The position numbers and the translations under genes were made by a program. A stretch of DNA of 64,000 nucleotides from an uncultured Lachnospiraceae bacterium (GTDB lineage Bacteria > Bacillota > Clostridia > Lachnospirales > Lachnospiraceae). Shown here piece after piece: positions 8,863 to 17,919 of this stretch. Each line of letters starts with the position of its first letter. Position 1 is the first letter of the stretch. The stretch is taken from contig CATLGV010000002.1 of assembly GCA_949948735.1 (NCBI GenBank), forward strand, positions 124,001 to 188,000, in the 5' to 3' direction. Below the pieces are notes generated by a model. The model saw nothing but the letters and a program-made list of their open reading frames with translations. It did no database searches and was not told where the DNA came from.

Positions 8863-9950
8863 AGGAAAAATGGATTGCGATATTACAGAATATATTGGAA
8901 AAGACAGAAAAAAACCTGGATGTATTTGTGAGCAAATATCCGCATGTGGGCATAAAAAACCAGTATTGCCCGGAGGAAAATGCGCTTTGGACTTCCTCGT
9001 TTCTGATCGGCATGGCATATCTTGCCTATGACGTAACGGGGGACAAAAGCTATATCAGGCATCGCCTGGAGTATTTGGAAAGCTTTGAAAACAGGCTGCA
9101 AAAAAGGATTGGAATCAGCCATGATCTGGGATTTCTTTATACGCTGACTGCCGCAGCGGATTACAAGCTGACCGGTGATGAGAGATCCGGCAGACTTGCC
9201 GGGAAAGCGGCGGATATGCTGGCAGAACGATACAATGAAAAGGGAAGATATATTCAGGCGTGGCACGAGATCGGCGCGGGATACCCGGACGCCAATATCA
9301 TTATTGATACAATGATGAATCTGCCGCTTTTATACGGCTCCGGTAATCCGGCATATTTTGACATGGCGAGAAATCATGCAATGACAGCCGCGCACACGCT
9401 CGTCCGTAAGGACTATAGCACATTTCACGGTTATCTGGTCAGGCCGGAAACCGGAGAAATGGTAAAAGGCGTGACTTATCAGGGATATGCGGACAATTCA
9501 ACATGGGCGAGAGGGCAGGCATGGGCGGTATACGGATATGCGCTTTCCTATGCTTATACGGGAGAACAGCGGTTTCTGCAGGTGGCCAGAGAAACGGAAA
9601 AGGTATTTCGCAGAAATCTTCCCAGGGACTACGTGCCTTATTGGGATTTTCATTTTACGGACGAAAATCCGGATATCCGTGACACCTCTGCGGCGGCAGT
9701 CTATTGCTGCGGATTGCTGGAGCTGGCAAAATATGCGGAGCCAAAGGAGGCAGAGGAATATCGGGAAATCGTATATGCGGTTATGACATCATTACAGGAG
9801 CATTATACTTTGGGAAAATCGTATAACGGCATATTGGCAGCGGGAATGTATCATCGGGATCACGGCGCAGACGAATGCGTTATCTGGGGCGATTATTTTT
9901 ATATGGAAGCCGCGGTTCGTCTGCTGAAGGATTGGAATATGTTTTGGTAA
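8856..9950 (+). CDS. GH88-family unsaturated glucuronyl hydrolase-like enzyme
   Basis: 364 residues, an (alpha/alpha)6 barrel protein. The pair Asp90 (ISHDLGFLY) and Asp151 (NIIIDTMMN) matches the spacing and context of the catalytic pair of Bacillus unsaturated glucuronyl hydrolase (Asp88, Asp149). GYADNSTWARGQAWAVYG and PYWDFHF...RDTSAAA are also family hallmarks. Such enzymes remove the 4,5-unsaturated uronic acid left by polysaccharide lyases. There is no signal peptide, so it is cytoplasmic. It overlaps the GH3 gene. No lyase is recognised nearby, which leaves the source of an unsaturated substrate open; the related GH105 family is the main alternative. Confidence 0.85.
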   Translation: MLKEKWIAILQNILEKTEKNLDVFVSKYPHVGIKNQYCPEENALWTSSFLIGMAYLAYDVTGDKSYIRHRLEYLESFENRLQKRIGISHDLGFLYTLTAAADYKLTGDERSGRLAGKAADMLAERYNEKGRYIQAWHEIGAGYPDANIIIDTMMNLPLLYGSGNPAYFDMARNHAMTAAHTLVRKDYSTFHGYLVRPETGEMVKGVTYQGYADNSTWARGQAWAVYGYALSYAYTGEQRFLQVARETEKVFRRNLPRDYVPYWDFHFTDENPDIRDTSAAAVYCCGLLELAKYAEPKEAEEYREIVYAVMTSLQEHYTLGKSYNGILAAGMYHRDHGADECVIWGDYFYMEAAVRLLKDWNMFW

Positions 9951-9967
9951 AGGGAATGGTAAAAAAT

Positions 9968-11872
9968 ATGAAGCGAAAGAATAAGGTGCAGACGAATCCG
10001 CTGCGCACCAGAGAAGACATGGTGGAATTGCTGCTGGATTTATGTCAGCCGTTAAAACCGCATTTTTCTGAGGGAAAGGCTTATTTATGGATTGGAGATA
10101 CCGGCGCTCATTATGGGAAGAAGGCTATTGGAATGGAGGGCTTTGCGAGGGTATTTTGGGGAATCGGTGCATTTCTTGCAGGAGGTAAGGAGGGACTGAC
10201 GCAAAAGCAGTGTGAAGAGTTTGACTTCTGGAGAACGCTTTTTCTGGAGGGAATCCGCCATGGTACGGATGAGGAGCACGAGGAGTACTGGGGAGATATC
10301 TGCGATTATGATCAGAAAATGGTAGAAACGGCAGCGCTGGTAACGTTTCTGGCATTGGCCAAAACAGAGCTTTGGGATCGTTACGATAAAGCGCAAAAGG
10401 AGAAGATAAGCCGTTGGCTGAATCAGATCAATATCCGTCAGGTACATAAAAATAATTGGCGCTTCTTTCGTATCCTGGTGAATATTGTACTGGAAAAGCT
10501 GGAAATGCCGTATGACGCCGGGAAGCTGGAAGAGGATCTGGGGATCATTGAAGGCTGTTACCAAAAGGACGGCTGGTATTTTGACGGCGTAAGTACGCAG
10601 ATAGACTATTATATTCCTTTTGCCATGCATTTTTACGGGCTGATTTATGCTCATATCAGAGAATACAAGGATCCCGGACGGGCGGAAACGTTCAGAAAAA
10701 GGGCAGAATTGTTTGCAGAGGATTTTATATATTTTTTTGGCGCGGATGGTGCGGAGATTCCTTTTGGCCGAAGCCTTACCTATCGGTTTGCCCACAGCGC
10801 TTTTTATGCGGCGCTTCTTTTTGCGGGGAAGGAGGAAGGAAAAGCGTCGCGCGGCGCTGCGAAGCATCTGCTGCTTCAAAATATTCGTTTCTGGATGAAG
10901 CAGCCTGTTTTTGATTGCGCCGGTATTCTGACAATCGGCTATTGCTATCCCGATTTGCTTATGAGTGAACGATATAATTCGCCGGGCTCGCCGTATTGGG
11001 CGTTTAAAAGCTTTCTGCTCCTGGCGCTGCCCGCCCCGCATCCTGTCTGGCAGGAGCAGGAGGTAAAGCCGTCTTTGGATAGGCTGAAGCTGCTGGAGCA
11101 TGCCCGTATGCTGATTACGCATGACCAATACGACCATGCGCAGGCATTTGTGACGGGGCAGCATTGCATTCAGCATGGAAACAGCGCGGCAAAATATGAA
11201 AAATTTGTCTATTCCAACCAGTTTGGCTTCAGTGTTTCCAGAGGGAATACACTGGAGGAAGGCGCCTTTGACAATACACTGGCAGCTTCCTTTGCGGGAG
11301 AGGATTGTTATCGCATGCGGTTTGGCACGGAAGCGTTCAGGGTAACAAAGCAGTATACCTACGGCAAATACCGGCTTCTTCCCGGAATGGACGTAGAAAG
11401 CTATATTGTTCCGCTTCCTGTCTGGCATGTGAGGATTCATAGAATCAGGACCGAATATGCAGTGGAGATTGCCGACGGCGGATATGCGCTGCCTGCGGAA
11501 GGGGGATTTTTGCGGGGGAAGGAAAGCGGTAAGTGGCGGCCTGATATGATAAAGAGAAGCGACAGGGGATTGACGGCATTATTTACATGGAGCGCGGGCG
11601 GAATCCGCGGCGATGCGCATGGTAAGTATGAATTGGTCGCAGCTTATCCGAATACAAATCTGTTCGTGAATGCGGCGGTGATACCGACTTATAAAAGGCA
11701 TTTGGAACCGGGGGAGCATCTGATTGTGACAGCCATGTTTGCAGACCGGTCGGAGGACGCCGGCTTCTGGGCAGAACATCCGCCGGAAACAGTGATAGAA
11801 AACAATCAGGCCAAAATCCGGTATTACACTTCAAAAACAGACGGAAAAAACGAAACGTCATTTTGCCTATAA
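9968..11872 (+). CDS. DUF2264-like protein, probable carbohydrate-active enzyme
   Basis: 634 residues from ATG 9968 (AAAGGG lies upstream; an ATG at 9956 is closer to it than usual). The N-terminal two thirds look like an all-alpha toroid: NPLRTREDMVELLLDL, GFARVFWGIGAFLAGG, YFDGVSTQIDYYIPFA and PFGRSLTYRFAHSAFYAALLFAG. The C-terminal third is beta-rich (VESYIVPLPVWHVRIHRI). This layout resembles DUF2264 proteins, which occur in polysaccharide-utilisation loci and may act on uronic-acid-containing glycans; I am not sure of their enzymatic class. There is no signal peptide. It is probably co-transcribed with the GH3 and GH88 genes. Confidence 0.6.
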   Translation: MKRKNKVQTNPLRTREDMVELLLDLCQPLKPHFSEGKAYLWIGDTGAHYGKKAIGMEGFARVFWGIGAFLAGGKEGLTQKQCEEFDFWRTLFLEGIRHGTDEEHEEYWGDICDYDQKMVETAALVTFLALAKTELWDRYDKAQKEKISRWLNQINIRQVHKNNWRFFRILVNIVLEKLEMPYDAGKLEEDLGIIEGCYQKDGWYFDGVSTQIDYYIPFAMHFYGLIYAHIREYKDPGRAETFRKRAELFAEDFIYFFGADGAEIPFGRSLTYRFAHSAFYAALLFAGKEEGKASRGAAKHLLLQNIRFWMKQPVFDCAGILTIGYCYPDLLMSERYNSPGSPYWAFKSFLLLALPAPHPVWQEQEVKPSLDRLKLLEHARMLITHDQYDHAQAFVTGQHCIQHGNSAAKYEKFVYSNQFGFSVSRGNTLEEGAFDNTLAASFAGEDCYRMRFGTEAFRVTKQYTYGKYRLLPGMDVESYIVPLPVWHVRIHRIRTEYAVEIADGGYALPAEGGFLRGKESGKWRPDMIKRSDRGLTALFTWSAGGIRGDAHGKYELVAAYPNTNLFVNAAVIPTYKRHLEPGEHLIVTAMFADRSEDAGFWAEHPPETVIENNQAKIRYYTSKTDGKNETSFCL

Positions 11873-12033
11873 AGAGACTGAATTGAAGCCGGGAAAAGCT
11901 CAAGGTGTGTCCTGCATTCTGCAGAGAGATGAAAAACGTGTACATTATAGACATAAAAATCCCCAAAAATCAAGCGTAAAGGTAAAAATGCACATGCTGC
12001 TAAAAAAATGACACTTTATTAAAAAATGCGCAC

Positions 12034-12062
12034 TTGTAAAAATAAAAACGTTTTTATAAAAT
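12034..12062 (+). promoter_or_regulatory. Promoter of the transport operon, overlapped by an operator
   Basis: TTGTAA (12034-12039), a 17-base spacer and TAAAAT (12057-12062). The palindrome at 12042-12057 fills the spacer, a classical repression arrangement. Confidence 0.55.
12042..12057. promoter_or_regulatory. Putative LacI-family operator O3
   Basis: Perfect 16-base palindrome ATAAAAACGTTTTTAT, identical to the core of the palindrome at 5966-5981. It lies about 80 bases before the first binding-protein gene. Confidence 0.75.
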
Positions 12063-12122
12063 AAATTTACAAGATACAGCTCTTACATAGAGGAAGAGAA
12101 AAAGGCTAAGGGAGGAATGATT

Positions 12123-13856
12123 GTGAAGAGAAAAAAATTAGCAGCTTTACTTTTGGCAGTTACCATGACAGCAGGAAGTATTGCCGGATGCGGCAGTGAC
12201 GGAGGCGGCAGCCAGAACCCGGGCAGCAGCAGCGGCGGTGCGACAGAAGCTGCAGCCGGCGGAAGCAGCGAAGGCAGCGGGCAGGGAGAAACGGAAGGCG
12301 CAGGCGGCGACGCTGCGGAAGCCTTCGTTCAGCTGGATTCCAATATACAGGGCGATATTTCCATTATGGTATGGTCCGGCGACGGGGAATATTACGAGGA
12401 TATCGGGCATCAGACCTTAGAGGCGGAAAATATTACGGCTCAGAATGTTGCATCTGTTTATGTAATGGCCAAAAAATTCAATGAAAAGTATCCGAATGTG
12501 AAGATCAACGTATATGCAAAATCAGGCGATCCCAATGCAAATGATACTTCATGGCAGCAGGAGATGGAAAACTTCAAAGCGCAGCATGGGAAATATCCCG
12601 ATATCTGGGCGTCGACAAATCTGGTCGGGGATGTGGAAAAAGGCCTGGCAGCGGATCTCTCCGTATTTGCAGACGATCCGGTTTATCAGTCTTTCAATTC
12701 ATCCATCATGGAGATGATGAATTATTACGGCATGCAGGCGGGACTTCCGCAGTTTATTCAGCCGTGGGGCGTTTATATAAACAAGCAGCTGGCAGAGCAG
12801 AATAACATCGACGTGCCGGACACAAATTGGACGATCGATGACTATACATTGTTTATCTCCGAAGGCAATAAGACGACATTCTGGGGCGCAATGGATATTC
12901 CGCTCAGCTGGATCAATACAGGAACAAAGGATATTAACTATTCTCTCAGCAATTATGCGGGCAATGGCGATTATGTCAATCTGGATTCCGATGCGGTAAA
13001 GGATATGCTTTCCAAGGTTCCCGTGTGGGCAGACAATACCATCTGGTGTCAGAATGATGTGGGCGGCGTTCCGGAAGAGGTGATGAACGACGGCTCGTGG
13101 TGGAGCTACCAGTTCTTTGTAAAGGGATACTGCCTTGTGAATGACGGGGATCCCTGGATGATGGGCGATGCCGCCAATCCGGAGGTAACAGATAATACCG
13201 TGACCTTTGACTTTGATATTTATCCCAGACCGGCAACGGATTATGTTGGCAATACTGTAGGCGTTGTTCTTGATCCGATGGCGATTCACAATTATGCGAT
13301 GGATGACGGAAATCCCGAGCTCAGTGAAAGCGAGGAAGAATCTTTGAAGCTGGCATATACCTTTGGCACATTCTGGGTAGCTTCTACAGAGGCGGCGCAG
13401 GCGAGGGCTGACCAGCAGTGGAATTCCGGCGGGGCGTTAAAGACTGCTGCCAATGATTCGCTTCCGCTGGTAACCGGAGCGGAATTTGATAAACAGATGG
13501 AGATCTGGTACGCCGTACCGACGCATGCAAAGTATGCGGATGCATCCAAAATGCCGGGCTGGCATAAATGTATTGAGCTTTGGGAGAACGGGGATACATG
13601 GGATGTATCCGACAAGGCATACCCTCTTAAAATCCAGGAGGACGGCGTGGATAAGGCATGCATGTATGAATGGACTTATTACTATCAGGACGATGTAATG
13701 ACTGCAAAACGTGCTTCTGACGGATGGCTGGATGAGATTAAATCCAAGCTGCCGGAATGGAACAAGCTGGCAAACGAGAGATTTGCGGAGGCAGATAAGC
13801 ATTTAAGAGAGGCTCTGACCGACTTTTATGGCTACACGGAGGCGGATTTCAACTAA
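12123..13856 (+). CDS. Extracellular solute-binding lipoprotein (sugar ABC transporter)
   Basis: 577 residues. A lipoprotein signal peptide (KRKKLAALLLAVTMTAGSIAGC) ends in lipobox SIAGC, so the protein is tethered outside the membrane. A Gly/Ser/Glu-rich linker follows, then a large type-1 binding-protein fold (MAKKFNEKYPNVKINVYAK, KYPDIWASTNL, GLPQFIQPWGVYINK). It presumably captures oligosaccharides for the permeases downstream. The GTG at 12123 is chosen because GGAGG lies 7 bases upstream; the ATG at 12117 nearly touches it. The length is above the usual 400-450, suggesting a large ligand. It is first in the operon behind operator O3. Confidence 0.88.
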   Translation: MKRKKLAALLLAVTMTAGSIAGCGSDGGGSQNPGSSSGGATEAAAGGSSEGSGQGETEGAGGDAAEAFVQLDSNIQGDISIMVWSGDGEYYEDIGHQTLEAENITAQNVASVYVMAKKFNEKYPNVKINVYAKSGDPNANDTSWQQEMENFKAQHGKYPDIWASTNLVGDVEKGLAADLSVFADDPVYQSFNSSIMEMMNYYGMQAGLPQFIQPWGVYINKQLAEQNNIDVPDTNWTIDDYTLFISEGNKTTFWGAMDIPLSWINTGTKDINYSLSNYAGNGDYVNLDSDAVKDMLSKVPVWADNTIWCQNDVGGVPEEVMNDGSWWSYQFFVKGYCLVNDGDPWMMGDAANPEVTDNTVTFDFDIYPRPATDYVGNTVGVVLDPMAIHNYAMDDGNPELSESEEESLKLAYTFGTFWVASTEAAQARADQQWNSGGALKTAANDSLPLVTGAEFDKQMEIWYAVPTHAKYADASKMPGWHKCIELWENGDTWDVSDKAYPLKIQEDGVDKACMYEWTYYYQDDVMTAKRASDGWLDEIKSKLPEWNKLANERFAEADKHLREALTDFYGYTEADFN

Positions 13857-13883
13857 GCAAAAACCATATTAAAAGTATTATTG

Positions 13884-13942
13884 GTCCTTCTGCTCACAGA
13901 ATTTGGTAAAACGTATACTGAAGACTGGAAAAGCGGAAGGAC
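13884..13942 (+). promoter_or_regulatory. Intercistronic stem-loop between the two binding-protein genes
   Basis: An 11-pair stem (13884-13894 with 13932-13942, one G-U pair) encloses a loop of 37 bases and is followed by four T. It may partly terminate transcription, or stabilise the upstream mRNA, so that the first binding protein is made in excess. Confidence 0.45.
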
Positions 13943-13967
13943 TTTTCATATAAAGGAGTGGGCAGCG

Positions 13968-16946
13968 GTGGAGAAACGTAAGAGAGTTATTCTCATAACA
14001 ATTGCGGCAGCAGCGGTGGCGGCCGGATTGCTGGCAGTAAGCTTTGGAATGAACCAAAAGCCGGATTATGCGGAGGCGGTATCAGACGAAGAGGTCAGAG
14101 AAGCTTTTGCCTTACTGAACAGTTCGCTCAGCTTTGAGACTGTCAGATATCAGGATTATATTGCGGGGCGGGAAATACAATATGATTTAAAGGATGAAGC
14201 GTGCGAGCCTCTGGCAGGGGACACCGAAGAAAATTATGATAAAACGGTGAAAAAGCTGGATTATCAACAGACGGCGGAATATAAGGTGAAGGTAGATAAG
14301 GCAGGAATGTACAGTCTGGGATTGGATTATCATACGGGCGGCAGCAACCTGTCGGACTACCGAATCGGAATCACCATCAACGGCGAGCGCTATTTTGAAG
14401 AAATGTCCATGATCGCGCTCCCGCTTTTATGGACGGATGAAACAAAGACCTTTCCGTTAGACAGATACGGAGATGAGACGGCGCCGGCCCAGCTGAGGAA
14501 TGACGACTGGCAGTACAGGGATTTGTATAACACATCGTATTTTACGGCGGATCCACTGTATTTTTATCTGGAGCAGGGTGAAAACATCATCGAAATAGAA
14601 AATATTTCGGCAGACGGACTTACCATAGGAACGCTTTATGTGAAGGCGCCCGTTAATACGATACCGGATTACGCAGAATACATAAGCCTCCATGACGGAG
14701 AGCCGGCTTCGGAATTTATTGAAATTAACAGCGTGGACTATGCCCGTAAAAACTCGACCTCGGCGTTGTTGTCCTATGCAAATAATCCGGCGCTAAAGCC
14801 GCATGACAGCGAGTTTAAGGAATTAAATGTGGTGTCGTGGAAAGAGGCCGGCGTGGAGGTGGAGTATGAAATAGAAGCAGGGCAGACGGGCCTGTATCAG
14901 CTTGCGCTTCATTACAGAAACGAAAAAGAAGACTTTCAGGTATTTGAAAGCATCTTAATAGACGGCGAGGTGCCCTTTAAGGAGCTTCAGAATTATGGGT
15001 TTGATACAACGGATACGTCGTGGAAAAATGAAGTGCTTTCCGATGAAAACGGCAATCCCTACCAGATATATCTGACGCAGGGAAAACATACGCTGACCAT
15101 TAAATCCGAAATGGAGCCGGTAAGCGACGAGTGGCGCTACTCCCGTCTGATTGCCGAGCATGTAACGCAGTTTGCGCTGGAGATCAAAAAGATAACGGGC
15201 GCGGAGGTCGATGAGTACCGCACATGGTATATTACCCGGTACATTCCCGATACCCTGGGATATTTGGAGGCCTATGAGACCCTGATCAAATCCATGCAGA
15301 ACAGCTTGCAGGACTATGCGCCCAACGGAGTCAATTCCGCAAAGCTTTCCGAGCTGGACAGGGCGCTTGGCATTATTGAGAAATTAAAGGAATATCCGGA
15401 TGAAATCGCACTGTATACCGAAAATCTTACCGGCTCGAGCGTCAGCACGGACAACTCTATCTTAAAGCTGATGGGTGACTTTACAACGAACATCAGCGCG
15501 CAGCCCTTTGCGCTGGATAGAATTTATGTGTACGGCGAAGCGCAGGCGCTTCCCAAAGAGGAGGCGGGATTTATGAAGGCCTTGACAAACGGGGTGAAGA
15601 CGCTTGCCTATTCGTTTATATCCGATAAATACAAGGTTGAAAACGATGAAGAGGTATTGAATATATGGGTAAACCGTTCCGTCACGCAGGTGGATCTGCT
15701 TCAGAAAATGACAGATTCCGGGTTTACGCCGCAGACAGGAATCCGGGTAAAAATCTCCGTTATGCCGGATGTAAATAAGCTGACTATGGCAGCGGCGGCA
15801 AATGAAACGCCGGATTTGGCGCTGGGGCTTCCGTCGCATCTGCCCTTTGAGCTGGCGTGCAGGGATGCGATTTATGATCTGACTCAGTTTGAAGACTTTT
15901 GGGAGGTCGCCGACCGGTTCGCGCCGGGAGCGTTTGTCCCGTATGTATTTAACGAGGGTATTTATGCGCTTCCGGAAACCTCGGATTTCAACATGCTGGT
16001 TTATCGGAAAGACATTTTTGAAAAATTAAATATAGCGGTTCCGGATACGTGGGAGGAGCTGCAGGGAATCTTACCGGAGCTGCAGCGCTATGGTATGAAC
16101 TTCTATCATAATATCGCAACGGTCGACGGGTACAAGTGGTTTTATCAGACGACGCCGCTTATCTATCAGAACGGCGGCAGCTTATATACGGAAGACGGCC
16201 TGCACACCGCAATCGATCAGCCGGAGGCGGTACGCGGCATAAAGACTCTGGGGGAATTGTTCAGCATTTATTCCGTACCTACGCAGGTGCCGCAGTTTGC
16301 GGACTCGTTCCGCTATGGCGTATATCCGATTGGCATTGTGAATCTGGAGACGTACAATCTGATTACCAACGGGGCGCCGGAGCTGGAAGGACAGTGGGAG
16401 CTTGTCGCTTATCCGGGAACAGAGAGAGAGGACGGATACATCGACAGGAGCTATATTGCAGCGGGTACGGGAGGCATTATTTTCAGCGATTCGGAAAAAA
16501 CGCAAGAGGCATGGACGTTTATGAAGTGGTGGCTGGGCCACGACATACAGGCGGAGTATTCGCATACCTTACAGGCGACTTACGGTTCGGAAAATATCTG
16601 GCTTCCGTCCAATCTGGAGGCAATCGCCGATTGCGTGCTGCCTACAGACGATAAGCTGGCGATTTTGGAGCAGCTTACTTATTTGAGGGACGTGCCAAGA
16701 ACACCCGGACAGTATATGCTGGAACGCGATATCTCTAATATCTGGAACAGCGTTGCGGTAGACGGCGAAGCGGCGCAGCCTGCAATCGATGAAAAGATTA
16801 TGGAAATCAATCGTGAAATTACAAAGAAAATGTCGGATCTTGGCTATGTAGACACAAACGGTAATTTATTAAAGGAATACCACATTCACGATGTGGACTG
16901 GATTAAGGAAAATATGGAAGCGCACAGGAAGGAGGGAGAACAATGA
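13968..16946 (+). CDS. Membrane-anchored giant binding protein: two sandwich-like repeats plus a solute-binding domain
   Basis: 992 residues from GTG 13968 (AAAGGAG 8 bases upstream; the open frame begins 29 codons earlier without a signal). An N-terminal membrane helix (residues 7-25) has no lipobox. Two beta-rich regions follow, at about 105-230 and 298-385. They share a pattern (AGMYSLGLDYH.. and TGLYQLALHYR.., then a strand with INGERYFEEM or IDGEVPFKEL, then YLEQGENIIEIE or YLTQGKHTLTIK), so they look like a duplicated carbohydrate-binding-like sandwich. The last 430 residues are a family-1 solute-binding fold (IPDTWEELQGILPELQRYG-like helices, AYPGTERED, TFMKWWLG). The 3' end overlaps the first permease gene by 4 bases. 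It probably presents bound glycan to the transporter. Confidence 0.75.
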   Translation: MEKRKRVILITIAAAAVAAGLLAVSFGMNQKPDYAEAVSDEEVREAFALLNSSLSFETVRYQDYIAGREIQYDLKDEACEPLAGDTEENYDKTVKKLDYQQTAEYKVKVDKAGMYSLGLDYHTGGSNLSDYRIGITINGERYFEEMSMIALPLLWTDETKTFPLDRYGDETAPAQLRNDDWQYRDLYNTSYFTADPLYFYLEQGENIIEIENISADGLTIGTLYVKAPVNTIPDYAEYISLHDGEPASEFIEINSVDYARKNSTSALLSYANNPALKPHDSEFKELNVVSWKEAGVEVEYEIEAGQTGLYQLALHYRNEKEDFQVFESILIDGEVPFKELQNYGFDTTDTSWKNEVLSDENGNPYQIYLTQGKHTLTIKSEMEPVSDEWRYSRLIAEHVTQFALEIKKITGAEVDEYRTWYITRYIPDTLGYLEAYETLIKSMQNSLQDYAPNGVNSAKLSELDRALGIIEKLKEYPDEIALYTENLTGSSVSTDNSILKLMGDFTTNISAQPFALDRIYVYGEAQALPKEEAGFMKALTNGVKTLAYSFISDKYKVENDEEVLNIWVNRSVTQVDLLQKMTDSGFTPQTGIRVKISVMPDVNKLTMAAAANETPDLALGLPSHLPFELACRDAIYDLTQFEDFWEVADRFAPGAFVPYVFNEGIYALPETSDFNMLVYRKDIFEKLNIAVPDTWEELQGILPELQRYGMNFYHNIATVDGYKWFYQTTPLIYQNGGSLYTEDGLHTAIDQPEAVRGIKTLGELFSIYSVPTQVPQFADSFRYGVYPIGIVNLETYNLITNGAPELEGQWELVAYPGTEREDGYIDRSYIAAGTGGIIFSDSEKTQEAWTFMKWWLGHDIQAEYSHTLQATYGSENIWLPSNLEAIADCVLPTDDKLAILEQLTYLRDVPRTPGQYMLERDISNIWNSVAVDGEAAQPAIDEKIMEINREITKKMSDLGYVDTNGNLLKEYHIHDVDWIKENMEAHRKEGEQ

Positions 16947-17866
16947 AGGCAATGACCAAAAGGAAACAGAGAAAGGTGAACAGAAGAGAAGACTTTGTAA
17001 CCTCCATGCTGCTGTTACTGCCCTATCTTTTGTTGTTTTCTCTGTTTATAGCGATTCCCGTGCTGGTTGCGATTGGGCTGTCCTTTACCTATTTTGATGT
17101 GATCAATACGCCGGTTTTTACGGGGGTTTCCAATTATATTTCGCTTATGACACAGGACGAGATTTTCTTAAAATACATCATTCCAAACACGTTTAAATAT
17201 GCGCTGATTGTGGGACCGGGCGGATGTATCCTTTCTTTCTTACTGGCATGGCTCGTGACGCAGATACAGGCGGTCCCAAGAACGGTTTTGACGCTCTGCC
17301 TGTACCTGCCGTCCATGGTAGGGACGCTGATGATTCAGGTCGTGTGGAAAACCATATTTTCAGGAGATCAGCGAGGTATTTTAAACGCTTTCCTGATCAG
17401 CCACGGCTGGATAGAGGTGCCGGTCAACTGGCTGCTTTCGCCGGATTATCTTTTAACGGTAATGATCATTGTCGCGCTGTGGCAGGCAATGGGTATCGGT
17501 TTCCTTGCCATGATAGCGGGGATTTTAAACGTAAATGAAGAGCTTTATGAGGCGGCGTATGTGGATGGCATGAAGAACCGTTTTCAGGAGGTGCTGTACA
17601 TTACCATTCCTTCCATGAAGCCGCAGATGATGTTTGCGGCGGTTATGGCAATCGTAAATGCCTTTAATACGGGCTGGATCGGACCTGCGCTTGCAGGGAC
17701 GAATCCTACGCCGGCTTATTCGGGCAACCTGATTCTGAATCATATTGAAGATTATGCGTTTTCCAGATATGAAATGGGATATGCGGCGGCGGTTTCGGTG
17801 GTACTGCTGCTTATGATCGCATTCTTCTCGAAGGTGGCAGGGAAGCTGTTTTCAGAGAAGGGCTAG
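16943..17866 (+). CDS. Sugar ABC transporter permease (MalF/LplB type)
   Basis: 307 residues with about six membrane helices and a basic N terminus. The ATPase-docking EAA loop (EAAYVDGMKN, near residue 203) is intact. The start overlaps the stop codon of the giant binding protein gene (ATGA), so the two are translationally coupled and the proteins probably form one complex. It pairs with the next permease. No ATPase gene lies in the locus; a shared MsmK/MsmX-type ATPase elsewhere is expected, as usual for CUT1 systems in this phylum. Confidence 0.93.
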   Translation: MKAMTKRKQRKVNRREDFVTSMLLLLPYLLLFSLFIAIPVLVAIGLSFTYFDVINTPVFTGVSNYISLMTQDEIFLKYIIPNTFKYALIVGPGGCILSFLLAWLVTQIQAVPRTVLTLCLYLPSMVGTLMIQVVWKTIFSGDQRGILNAFLISHGWIEVPVNWLLSPDYLLTVMIIVALWQAMGIGFLAMIAGILNVNEELYEAAYVDGMKNRFQEVLYITIPSMKPQMMFAAVMAIVNAFNTGWIGPALAGTNPTPAYSGNLILNHIEDYAFSRYEMGYAAAVSVVLLLMIAFFSKVAGKLFSEKG

Positions 17867-17919
17867 GAAGAAGAACCTGATTGACAAAGCGCCGATGGTG
17901 CGGATTGGAGTTATTATTT

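Noticed and set aside
13881-13967. N-terminal extension of the giant binding protein
   Set aside because: It covers the intercistronic stem-loop and has no ribosome binding site; the GTG at 13968 is followed directly by a membrane helix.
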